Shown here: positions 6,601 to 13,392 of the stretch, piece after piece | How positions within the stretch are numbered: position 1 is the first letter of the stretch | Layout: each line of letters begins with the position of its first letter | IMG/VR virus record: IMGVR_UViG_3300046011_001679 | Span: 1 to 20,436 of that record | DNA from: a virus | DNA: 20,436 bases | Strand: one strand, 5' to 3' | Program-made: the position numbers and the translations under genes | The notes under the pieces: generated by a model | The model's database searches: none | Told to the model about the DNA's origin: nothing | Seen by the model: only the letters and a program-made list of their open reading frames with translations

Positions 6601-9600
6601 CGACGCAGATCAAGCAGGTCCTCGCTAGTGAGTGTACCTTTCTCAGAGCCCAGTTCGACCAGGCGCTTGGGCTTCCGAGGTTCACTCGGAGCTTCGGGTG
6701 CCTCCACCTTGGGCGGTTCGGGCGGCAGGAAGTCCTCAACCTTGTCTTCCATGGGAGGAAGTTCAGGCTCAGGCTCTTTCACAGGAGCGGGCTCCTCAAC
6801 CGCTGCGGCCGCAGGAGGCGTGCTCGGGGGCCCATCGGGACCCTTAGTTTCGCTGTTCCCCCCGGCCTCCTGAGTAGAAACAGGGGCTTCCGTGGCCTCA
6901 GGAGGCGTGCTCGGGGGCTCATCGGGACCCTTAGTTTCGCTGTTCCCCCCGGCCTCCTGAGTAGAAACAGGGGCTTCCGTGGCCTCAGCCTTCGGGGTCT
7001 TAGCCTTCGCAGAGACCTCAGCACCCTCCTCAGCCTGGGCAGCGAGCAGGCGCTCTTCCGCCCGCTGGAGTTCGTCAAACTGACGACGAGCACGCCCGGC
7101 GAACGCATCCATGTCGGTATCGTTCAACTCACCCGCTTCGACCTTGGCCTGGATCTCCATGCCCTCTTCCATCAGGGCCTTCCGACGCTCAGCGATCGAC
7201 TCAAGGGTGACCTTGGCCGAAGCCTCACGGCTCCGCTTGACCTGCAGGACAAGCTCAGGCTTGCTGTACTCCAGCTTGGCGAGCACGGCCTTCACGTCCT
7301 GCTCAGTGAGCTGGATGTCCGCGCCTGCCAGGGAGGACCCGCGGCCGCCCTTCGACATGCCCGCTCCAGCTTCCGTACGCTTAGCCTTGGCGACAACCTC
7401 ACCGGGGCGGGGCTTCCGAGTAGGGAAATCACCAGCCTCACCAGCCTCAGCGACCAGCGCATCCAGGTAGGCGTAGACCTTGTCCTGGACTTCGCGGGGT
7501 TCGTTCTCGAGGAAGTCCTCCACGAACGACCAGCCAGAGGTCTCACCAAGCTGGAGGCGTGACAGGGCACGCTGGTTCATCTCTTCCTGCTTGTCCAGGC
7601 CAAGCCCAACAATGCTCTTGTCGGCCTCCGCCATATCGCTGAGCATCTCCTTGCGCCGCCTGGAAGACAGAGTAGCAGAGCCGCCACCATCGTCCTCACT
7701 GGCGTTGCGGATGAACGTCCTGCTACCGTCCTCGTCGACGATCACTTCACCGAGGGACAGCGATTCCCTGGACGGCTGAGAGGGGCCCTTGGCCTCACCA
7801 ACCAGGAGTTCTTTAACAGCCTTCCGTTCAGCATCCAGGCGCGCCGTGAGCAGCTTCTCGGCGTCTTCCGTGACAGTCACACCCAGACGGCGGAGGTAAT
7901 TCTCAACGGCCTCAGCCTTGGCACCGCGGTTGTTTATGGCGACAACCATGGCGTAGATCACGTTGGCACCAGGCGGGTCGTTGGGCACCTTCACGTCGAC
8001 GGCGTTGTCGCCGCTGCCGTACTTGGGGTACTCCAGCGGAAAACCCGTAACGCGCTGCTGCCCATTGAGGGTGCGGGGGTAGGGGATGCTCGCAGCGAAG
8101 TCAGCACCGCGGAGACCCTGGCCATTGGCTTGCTCAGCGGCCTGGGAGATCGCGTCGAACTCTTCTTGGGTGACCTTGAAGGAGCGGGCGTAAGCCAGGT
8201 CCCCACGGCCCTTGAGGCGGGAGATCGAGGAGGCAGCTTGGCTCTTCCGACCGCCGAGGAAGTCCCCAACAATCGTGTCCAGATTCTTGCCGCCAAAGCG
8301 GGACCGCATCATGGACACGAAGTCCGAGAAGACCTCACGGATGCGGAGTAGGGTGTTCTTGATGCCGCCCCCCTGCATCGCCTTGAGCTTGGCCAGGCGG
8401 GACTCGGTCAGGTCAGTGGCGTTGGTGGCGAACCACTCGGCCGGGGAGATGAACTCATACTCGCCAGCTTCGACGATCTCGTCAATCGCGTCCTCGGTCT
8501 GAGCAGGGGTCATTGCCGCCTTCAATTGCTCGAAGCGACGAACCGCCCCAGGAGAGTTCTCAAAGTGAGCCTTCCTGGCTTCGACGAACTGGGTCGTGAT
8601 CTTCTTGGACTCAGCCGGGGTGAGGCGTCCTTCCAAGCTGTGCCAGACTTCGTGCATCAGGTCCTTGCGGATCCTCCCGAGCTGGAAGCTCTCGCTGAGC
8701 AGGCTGATGGTCTTGTAGCGGTAGTCGAAGTTGGAGGCACCAGGAGTGGTGGGCTCGAAGCGAACAGAGATGTCGTCAAACAGCTTCGGTCCGACTTTCG
8801 TGATGAAGGTCTCGAACATCTCGCGGTCGGCTCCCTCGAGCTGGGTCAGGGCACCCGTCTTGGAGACAATGTCCGACAGCTTGGTGTTGCCGTACACCTG
8901 CTCGAAGCGCGGAGCACGGCCCTCAGCGACGCGCAGGTCGTGAGCCTTACGGTGCATCTGCTTCGTGAGCAGGCCGTCAATGGCCTCCTCGTAGTAGGTC
9001 GTGGCGGCCTTGGCAGCCTCAGCCTGAGTGACGCCGCTGCGACGGAGCTTGTTGTACGTCTTGGTGACCTTGCTCGCATGGAACAGGAGGTCCAGAGGGA
9101 CACCGATGATACCACCCTCAGCCAGGTTCTTGAGGCGGCCCTCGAACTCGCTGTCGTCCTCGTCGGTCTCGAGGTAGCGGCTGACGTCGTTCTCAAAGGC
9201 AGTGCCCTTGACCAGGTCGCTCAGGCGGCCGCTCGATCCCTCGAACACGGTGAAGTCGACAAGTGCTCCCGCGGCCACGTCTCCAGCGATGGAACCGCTG
9301 CCAAGGAAGCGGCCAACCTTGCCGAGCTGACCGATCTTTCCAAGGCGAGTCAGGCCAACGTACGGTACGACGAACTGGGTCAGGCCCTCGATCAGGCCGC
9401 CACTGATCGTGGAGCTTTCCCCGAGCAGGCGCTTGTCGTAGTTGGGCAGAGCATCGCCAACGACAGTGTCAGCCAGACCGTAGACAGACTTGATCGCCCC
9501 CTCGAGGCCCCGAACAGGAGCAAAGAGGTTGTCTAGAGTCAGGTCGGTGTAGTCTTTGGTGCTGAAGCCTCCACCCGTCTCGGGGGCACTCGGAGCCTCT

Positions 9601-9656
9601 TGGTAAGGATAGGTCCCGGTGATCCACATGGTCCGTCCAGTAGTGTTGTCTTGCAT
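3690..9656 (-). CDS. Giant internal virion protein D (gp16-like) with metallopeptidase-like motif
   Basis: Inner-core/DNA-ejection protein of 1988 residues, far longer than T7 gp16 (1318). After a hydrophobic N-terminal region (about 85-140) there is an HEVWH zincin signature (335-339) with a downstream glutamate-containing segment, EFISPAEWFA (401-410), that could supply a third zinc ligand. No soluble-lytic-transglycosylase signature was recognised, unlike T7 gp16. A charged alpha-helical part is followed by a Pro/Glu-rich linker (about 890-1000) with an internal 29-residue duplication. The C-terminal half has features typical of podoviral ejection proteins: IHNTYFINNLVSSSQT, RLFLPFVSTPINALFYAGDR, a glycine-rich hydrophobic stretch around 1640-1660 and WFSYSRLDPLSTMLGSVADL. 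It likely helps to form the channel across the host envelope. It begins 1 bp after the gp15 stop. Confidence 0.9.
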   Translation of the reverse strand: MQDNTTGRTMWITGTYPYQEAPSAPETGGGFSTKDYTDLTLDNLFAPVRGLEGAIKSVYGLADTVVGDALPNYDKRLLGESSTISGGLIEGLTQFVVPYVGLTRLGKIGQLGKVGRFLGSGSIAGDVAAGALVDFTVFEGSSGRLSDLVKGTAFENDVSRYLETDEDDSEFEGRLKNLAEGGIIGVPLDLLFHASKVTKTYNKLRRSGVTQAEAAKAATTYYEEAIDGLLTKQMHRKAHDLRVAEGRAPRFEQVYGNTKLSDIVSKTGALTQLEGADREMFETFITKVGPKLFDDISVRFEPTTPGASNFDYRYKTISLLSESFQLGRIRKDLMHEVWHSLEGRLTPAESKKITTQFVEARKAHFENSPGAVRRFEQLKAAMTPAQTEDAIDEIVEAGEYEFISPAEWFATNATDLTESRLAKLKAMQGGGIKNTLLRIREVFSDFVSMMRSRFGGKNLDTIVGDFLGGRKSQAASSISRLKGRGDLAYARSFKVTQEEFDAISQAAEQANGQGLRGADFAASIPYPRTLNGQQRVTGFPLEYPKYGSGDNAVDVKVPNDPPGANVIYAMVVAINNRGAKAEAVENYLRRLGVTVTEDAEKLLTARLDAERKAVKELLVGEAKGPSQPSRESLSLGEVIVDEDGSRTFIRNASEDDGGGSATLSSRRRKEMLSDMAEADKSIVGLGLDKQEEMNQRALSRLQLGETSGWSFVEDFLENEPREVQDKVYAYLDALVAEAGEAGDFPTRKPRPGEVVAKAKRTEAGAGMSKGGRGSSLAGADIQLTEQDVKAVLAKLEYSKPELVLQVKRSREASAKVTLESIAERRKALMEEGMEIQAKVEAGELNDTDMDAFAGRARRQFDELQRAEERLLAAQAEEGAEVSAKAKTPKAEATEAPVSTQEAGGNSETKGPDEPPSTPPEATEAPVSTQEAGGNSETKGPDGPPSTPPAAAAVEEPAPVKEPEPELPPMEDKVEDFLPPEPPKVEAPEAPSEPRKPKRLVELGSEKGTLTSEDLLDLRRAVNERSEQEWQELNINPRDLNEDELVSLFLHHRGINLNRMNLNAAEEVGVFRLLEEFGFGKRLRDQGITALDKVGFPQLESMIGEHAAMTGQNLYDTAVELIRGADSLAELKVTLGVARIRLVQANAELTPKLHDLFKMADEVGAENLPDEVVLDVLLEVDEVANLAQAVSGAASEGGRYLQALNLPVDSKGVSLSLDKGLEKVREKIRSGTVDVATKKAMLEGVGGKEQAVKFIVKLSETLDANTGPLAGKSYMKMANLVKIANDAKKVGFWDIHNTYFINNLVSSSQTIIGVQMISNILTTALAPLERAAGGRFGDALKLYKHYITSFAESVNIAKSALKENRPIGLGRRYDGLQTPTISRKTIPALQKLANKVGEKPVDFATSALGFPLRGIQAGDEFFKQLNYRAQLKTAVEASLARQGISGTAASAEMQKAMDIAIVNGEFATNERLIQEGWQEAAKTTDPKDVKAMMRKALAYRKTKWDELEGVVPTFTNHADRATFLAKEVTLQADSRGGMFGDAAEVIKSGVKRFPPARLFLPFVSTPINALFYAGDRLVAPAQAISYLIGEVTNSHGAMVKVGEKLGFPAKTMDWLKNNHSRMYKDLSSGDPAIVADAKGRAATGAAMIGLGYTLAMGGIVTGHGPKNREERITWIAAGNQPYSVRVGDTWFSYSRLDPLSTMLGSVADLFMAAQYTRDDEEALDQLTYAMNALWFSTTNNLTNKSYLQGFKSFLEMITGQDPSRFQKWTKQQVAGGWMPFGSAVGTLANTIDPTRRSVDADFMDGILDSVVNRIPGLSTNEPVRDAFGKPILRADQLGPDVLSPIATTAVKNDIISKEFEALGRSFNAPSKMQQGLDLTKIDIGPNRTAYGRFQELAGEVRIGGRNLEEAMQELLTSARYQQASAYSTDMVESPRVYMVRALFSKYRQRAFRQLKKESPVLNAALMQLDSQARASKYGVAPSIVDLTAR
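6814..6987 (-). repeat. 87-bp tandem duplication inside gp16 (29 codons x 2)
   Basis: Copies 6814-6900 and 6901-6987 differ at one base (6832 versus 6919), which changes PDG to PDE. They encode two copies of a Pro/Thr/Glu-rich unit (EATEAPVSTQEAGG..., then a PPSTPP-type end). Near-identity, including silent positions, points to recent duplication or active repeat turnover in a flexible linker. Confidence 0.95.
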
Positions 9657-9657
9657 C

Positions 9658-12303
9658 TTAGCGACCTATGCGAGCTTTCACGGCAGCGAGTTGTGCCTCA
9701 AAGAATTGGGTGCGTACTTGTTCACTTTCAGGGTCCAGGCCAACGGCCCTCATGACCGAAGCGATTGTGGCGCGGACTTCAGGATCTACGTCGTAGCGAT
9801 CCAGTAACTGCGTCTTTATCAGCTCGCTGGTGCCACCGTAGTCCATGAATAGAGGCGTGGTCATGGGGTTTAAGGCGCTCGGGTTGAATGGGGCGTACCC
9901 AGCCTTACCTTCAATCCCGATAGCACCTCGCAGCACTTCACTGGTCGTCACCCCAAACAACGCTGCGGCCCGAGTTGCGGCCTCCCTTTTGACCCTGATC
10001 GTGGCTTTGGGATTTGAGTCAAGGACGTCTTTCACCGCTTGGGCCCGACTGAAGTCCCAACTCTTGCGGACTTCGTTTAGGCCCCTGGTGTAGGCTTCAA
10101 TCATGTCTGCTTGCTTGATGCCCCCATGACCATCAAGTGGAAGAAGAGACATGGTGGCGAGAACCACCTCGACCTCTTCATTGTTGATTCCAAGCCAGCT
10201 ATCGAGACCATCAGAGAGCTTCTCACTGACGTGCTCTCCCAGCCGAGACATCGTGTCGACGTCCTTCGAGGACTTGTTCTTACGCGCCTCCAGGAAGGGA
10301 CGCAACTGCTCAGAGAAGCGTAGGTCCCGCAGGGCGACAGCATTCATCTCAGCAGCAGCCTGCTTAGTAGCCTCCTCAGGGGAGTACCCAGCGAGCATGG
10401 CCTCTTTGTACTTCTTGTCTCCAAGCACGTACAGCTCCGTTTGGAATGCACCGAATTCGGGGGCAGCCTCCATGTCGCCTTCTTCTCGCAGGAGCTGCCC
10501 GAGGCTCTCAATCGCCGTAAAGGTCGTGCGCCCTTCAAGCGTGGCAGTCTGTAGGTTCTTCTCAAACCGGTTGTAGTTGCTACGGAGGTCTTCAAACCCA
10601 ACCAACTCGCTCCGACTGAGGTACTTCTCAGCCTCAGCCCTCTGCTCAGGTGACGCCGTGGACGACGGGTTGACAACCAGGTCGAGCAGGGTCTTGCGGG
10701 ACTTCTCCACGTTGGCCGACCAGGTCACCGTAGCTTCCGTGGCGGCCTTCTTGCTGGCCTCCAGGGCGAGTTTCACAGCGGCTTGGCGTCGATCAGCGGG
10801 CAGCTTGTCGGCCGCCTGCAGCTCGACAGACAGGTCGTTGCGAATGGACAGGAGACGCGACTCCAGCTCATCGACACCCGCGGTGTTGCGGCCGATGCTC
10901 TGGATCAGGGTAGTCAACGGCTCCACCGCCTTGTTCACACCGGGGTCGTGGTCCTCCAACGCCTGCTGCTTCGACTCATAGTCGTTGTGAGTGCGGATGA
11001 GCATCGGGCCCTGATCAAGGGTGACACTCCCATTGGCCATCGCCGCGATGATCTCCCCGCGGGTGGTAGTGCCATTGAGGATGCCCACGTACAGGTTTCT
11101 GGCCACCGTCTGGTCGTCACCGCTCAAGGTCGTGCTCAGTTGCTGGAGGTTCGCGATTATCCCACCGATGATGATCATCTCCTCGGCAGGCATCTTCTCC
11201 TGAGCTGCACGTTGTTGGAACCACTGACCGAGGGACTGGATTTCAATTCCAGAGGCCCTGGCTTCATCGATCAAGGTAAAGCCCTTCTTCTCGATGAGCT
11301 GCCTGCGGTCAACAGAGTTCTCCCGATCAGCGTGGTCGGCTTGCTGTTCAATATCAGCGAGGGCACCCTCCAGGCTCAATGCCAGCTCTTGGTTCTGCTC
11401 GAGCGTCGTCTTCCCGAACCTGACCTCCCCGGCCGTCTCGATGATCGCTCGGGCCTTCTCAAACATCCGCTGACGGCTCAGGGGGTCCGTGCTACGACGG
11501 GCCTCCATCACAATCACCTGGGCTCGGGTGATGGCAGCTCGGGCCACAGCGGCCTGGACATCAGGCATACCCGCTTCACGGGCACTCTGGATCTCGCGGT
11601 CGAGCAGCTCAGAGTTCTGACCTTCATTGACAGTGAGGTCTTCGAGCAGGGTCCCAAACTTGTTCTGGATCTGAGTGAGACGCCACTGCTTGAGCTTCTC
11701 AGCTCGGGCAATGACAGCCTGAGACCGCCAGTTGTCCGTGATGTTGTTGCGGTTGGCCGCAGCCACTTGCTGAGCATAGAAGTCAGTGAAGATCGGGTTG
11801 CCCGCGATCTGCTCAGACCACACCTCGTTGGCGATCTCGTCAGCGTCCTTGGCGGGGTCGGCGAGCAGGTTGCCCTCGTCGTCCTCGATCCGCGTGTACT
11901 CCTCCATGCGGAGGTTGAGGGCATCCCGGTACTTCGCCAACTGGCCCTCAGCAGCCAGCTCAGAGATCTGCCGATAGAAGTGAGGGATCGCCCACTCGGG
12001 GATCTCCTTCTTCCTGGCCATCGCAGCGATCTTGTCGCGGGAGTCCTTGTCCTGCAAAGCACCGACAGTACCCGCAGGGTCCGTAGCAAACGTACTCGCG
12101 CCCTTCTGCTGTGCATCCGTGGAGACCTCCTGCCCGATGGCCTGGGCCATGTTGGCAAAGGAGTTCGACAGGGGCGACAGATCCAAGATCTGCTGCATGG
12201 CAGGGCCCTGGATGATGGGCGTCATGAAGCTGTCCACAGGGGTTGCCTGCGGACGCAACTGGCCCTCATCCTGAGGTCCTTGGATCACGAAGCGACGAGC
12301 CAT
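9658..12303 (-). CDS. Internal virion protein C (gp15-like)
   Basis: A large, mostly alpha-helical, highly charged protein of 881 residues (T7 gp15 is 747), placed between gp14-like and gp16-like genes as in T7. No catalytic motif is visible. The N-terminus reads MARRFVIQGPQDEGQLR, followed by long helical segments rich in Ala, Glu, Arg and Gln. By synteny it is the middle component of the internal core that, with gp14 and gp16, is ejected at infection and forms the periplasmic conduit for DNA. Sequence alone would not identify it without the context. The start lies 1 bp after the gp14 stop, and its own stop is 1 bp before the gp16 start, giving a tightly packed core-protein operon. Confidence 0.82.
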   Translation of the reverse strand: MARRFVIQGPQDEGQLRPQATPVDSFMTPIIQGPAMQQILDLSPLSNSFANMAQAIGQEVSTDAQQKGASTFATDPAGTVGALQDKDSRDKIAAMARKKEIPEWAIPHFYRQISELAAEGQLAKYRDALNLRMEEYTRIEDDEGNLLADPAKDADEIANEVWSEQIAGNPIFTDFYAQQVAAANRNNITDNWRSQAVIARAEKLKQWRLTQIQNKFGTLLEDLTVNEGQNSELLDREIQSAREAGMPDVQAAVARAAITRAQVIVMEARRSTDPLSRQRMFEKARAIIETAGEVRFGKTTLEQNQELALSLEGALADIEQQADHADRENSVDRRQLIEKKGFTLIDEARASGIEIQSLGQWFQQRAAQEKMPAEEMIIIGGIIANLQQLSTTLSGDDQTVARNLYVGILNGTTTRGEIIAAMANGSVTLDQGPMLIRTHNDYESKQQALEDHDPGVNKAVEPLTTLIQSIGRNTAGVDELESRLLSIRNDLSVELQAADKLPADRRQAAVKLALEASKKAATEATVTWSANVEKSRKTLLDLVVNPSSTASPEQRAEAEKYLSRSELVGFEDLRSNYNRFEKNLQTATLEGRTTFTAIESLGQLLREEGDMEAAPEFGAFQTELYVLGDKKYKEAMLAGYSPEEATKQAAAEMNAVALRDLRFSEQLRPFLEARKNKSSKDVDTMSRLGEHVSEKLSDGLDSWLGINNEEVEVVLATMSLLPLDGHGGIKQADMIEAYTRGLNEVRKSWDFSRAQAVKDVLDSNPKATIRVKREAATRAAALFGVTTSEVLRGAIGIEGKAGYAPFNPSALNPMTTPLFMDYGGTSELIKTQLLDRYDVDPEVRATIASVMRAVGLDPESEQVRTQFFEAQLAAVKARIGR

Positions 12304-12304
12304 T

Positions 12305-12889
12305 CTATTGAACCTTGTTCTTCACGTAGTAGGTGGTGGCGTCCATGGATGCCTCCCCGATGCGCAACAGCGCGCCCAGGTAGTCAGGAGCCTGCACGGG
12401 CTTGGGAGCCGAGGCAGCGATGGCGGCCTGTTGGTTGGCCCGAACGGCGTCCATGTCCAGCTTCAACTGAGCACTCGCCCAGGTGGCGTTGCGGATCTGC
12501 GTCTGACGGAACCCCAGCTCTTGCTGACGGTACTCGTCGAGCAGGGCCGACACACTGTTACCAGCCGTGCCAACCTCTCCAGCGGACACACGGGCAGCCG
12601 CCGCGGCCGCCGCAGCCTTCCGACTGTTGGCGTCAATGGCTTGGGACGCCGCAGCGTTCTCTTGGTTCTGGCGATTGAGCAGTGCGCTGTACTGGCTGAC
12701 AGCCGCCGCAGTGGCGTTGGCCTGGACTGCCGCGGACTGCTGCTGCTGCCACTTGGCCTGAGCAGCGGCGTTCTGCTGTTGCTGGACGACACCGTAGACG
12801 GTGCCCAGCGTTGAGATTCCAAGCTGCGTAGCTGCCGCCGTGGCAGGGGCCATAGCCCCGAGGGCGGTGATTAGAGCCGGGACGCACAT
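12305..12889 (-). CDS. Internal virion protein B (gp14-like)
   Basis: 194 residues with the start at 12889 (MCVPALITALGAM), matching T7 gp14 (196). An upstream in-frame start at 13039 would overlap most of the preceding gene's 3' end and adds a Gln/His/Pro-rich segment that looks non-coding, so it is not used. The N-terminus is hydrophobic, followed by an Ala/Gln-rich helical central part (QQQQNAAAQAKWQQQQSA, and a run of eight alanines) and a conserved-looking C-terminus ending YYVKNKVQ. In T7, gp14 is the ejected core protein that forms the outer-membrane channel. It starts 2 bp after the stop of the gp13-like gene. Confidence 0.85.
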   Translation of the reverse strand: MCVPALITALGAMAPATAAATQLGISTLGTVYGVVQQQQNAAAQAKWQQQQSAAVQANATAAAVSQYSALLNRQNQENAAASQAIDANSRKAAAAAAAARVSAGEVGTAGNSVSALLDEYRQQELGFRQTQIRNATWASAQLKLDMDAVRANQQAAIAASAPKPVQAPDYLGALLRIGEASMDATTYYVKNKVQ

Positions 12890-12891
12890 GG

Positions 12892-13392
12892 TTAGAGGAT
12901 CATTCCTAGGTAGTAGTTGTTGAGGAGAACTTTGGTTGGGCGGAATCCCATTCGGAGTGCCCACTTGATGTGGGTGGTGTTCCTGATGTCGAAGTAGTTG
13001 AAGACCACAGGGCTGTGCTGCTTGATCTGCCCGAGCCACTTCTTGGACTCAATGAAGATCGACTTGTGGAAGGACTTCATAGCCGGGGTGCCGAGCATCC
13101 AGGGGAACGCTGTGCCGCCCTGGAAGAGGACACCTACGATCATGAACGGGACGCCCTTGTGCTTGACCACACGCGTCCCAGGAAGGTCCTTGACTCCCTC
13201 GAAGATCTGGCGAGCAGGCAGACCATGCGGATTGAACGGGCTCTCAGCCACCTCCCGCGCATCCTCAGTACGCAGGTTAGCGGCCAGGAAGTCCAAGTCC
13301 TCGTCGGTGGGCACCGAGATCGCTATTGAGCCCGAGGGAACCGGGTAGTAAACTCCGCGATCCATTCGGCTCCAATCAGTGTGCTCGGCCAT
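12892..13392 (-). CDS. gp13-like protein with GNAT-like fold
   Basis: 166 residues. The C-terminal motif (HIKWALRMGFRP) and overall layout resemble the GNAT acetyltransferase-like proteins found at the gp13 position of T7-like phages, between tail tubular protein B and internal virion protein B. T7 gp13 is needed for virion assembly, but is not known as an active enzyme. Whether this one binds acetyl-CoA is not clear: the canonical R/Q-x-x-G-x-G/A loop was not recognised. The start at 13392 overlaps the end of the tail tubular B gene by 70 bp. A second in-frame Met (13365, MDRGVYYPV) would shorten the overlap to 43 bp and is an alternative. Confidence 0.75.
   Translation of the reverse strand: MAEHTDWSRMDRGVYYPVPSGSIAISVPTDEDLDFLAANLRTEDAREVAESPFNPHGLPARQIFEGVKDLPGTRVVKHKGVPFMIVGVLFQGGTAFPWMLGTPAMKSFHKSIFIESKKWLGQIKQHSPVVFNYFDIRNTTHIKWALRMGFRPTKVLLNNYYLGMIL

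Noticed and set aside
4347-7562. A 1071-residue open frame on the plus strand opposite gp16
   Set aside because: It mirrors gp16 codon structure in a GC-rich gene, with His/Leu/Arg/Val-heavy composition and no recognisable domain. The same happens at 8526-9536 and 10783-12678 opposite gp16 and gp15.
12890-13039. Start at 13039 for the gp14-like protein
   Set aside because: It would overlap the gp13-like gene by almost 150 bp and adds a segment unlike gp14. ATG at 12889 gives the expected length and follows the previous stop closely.
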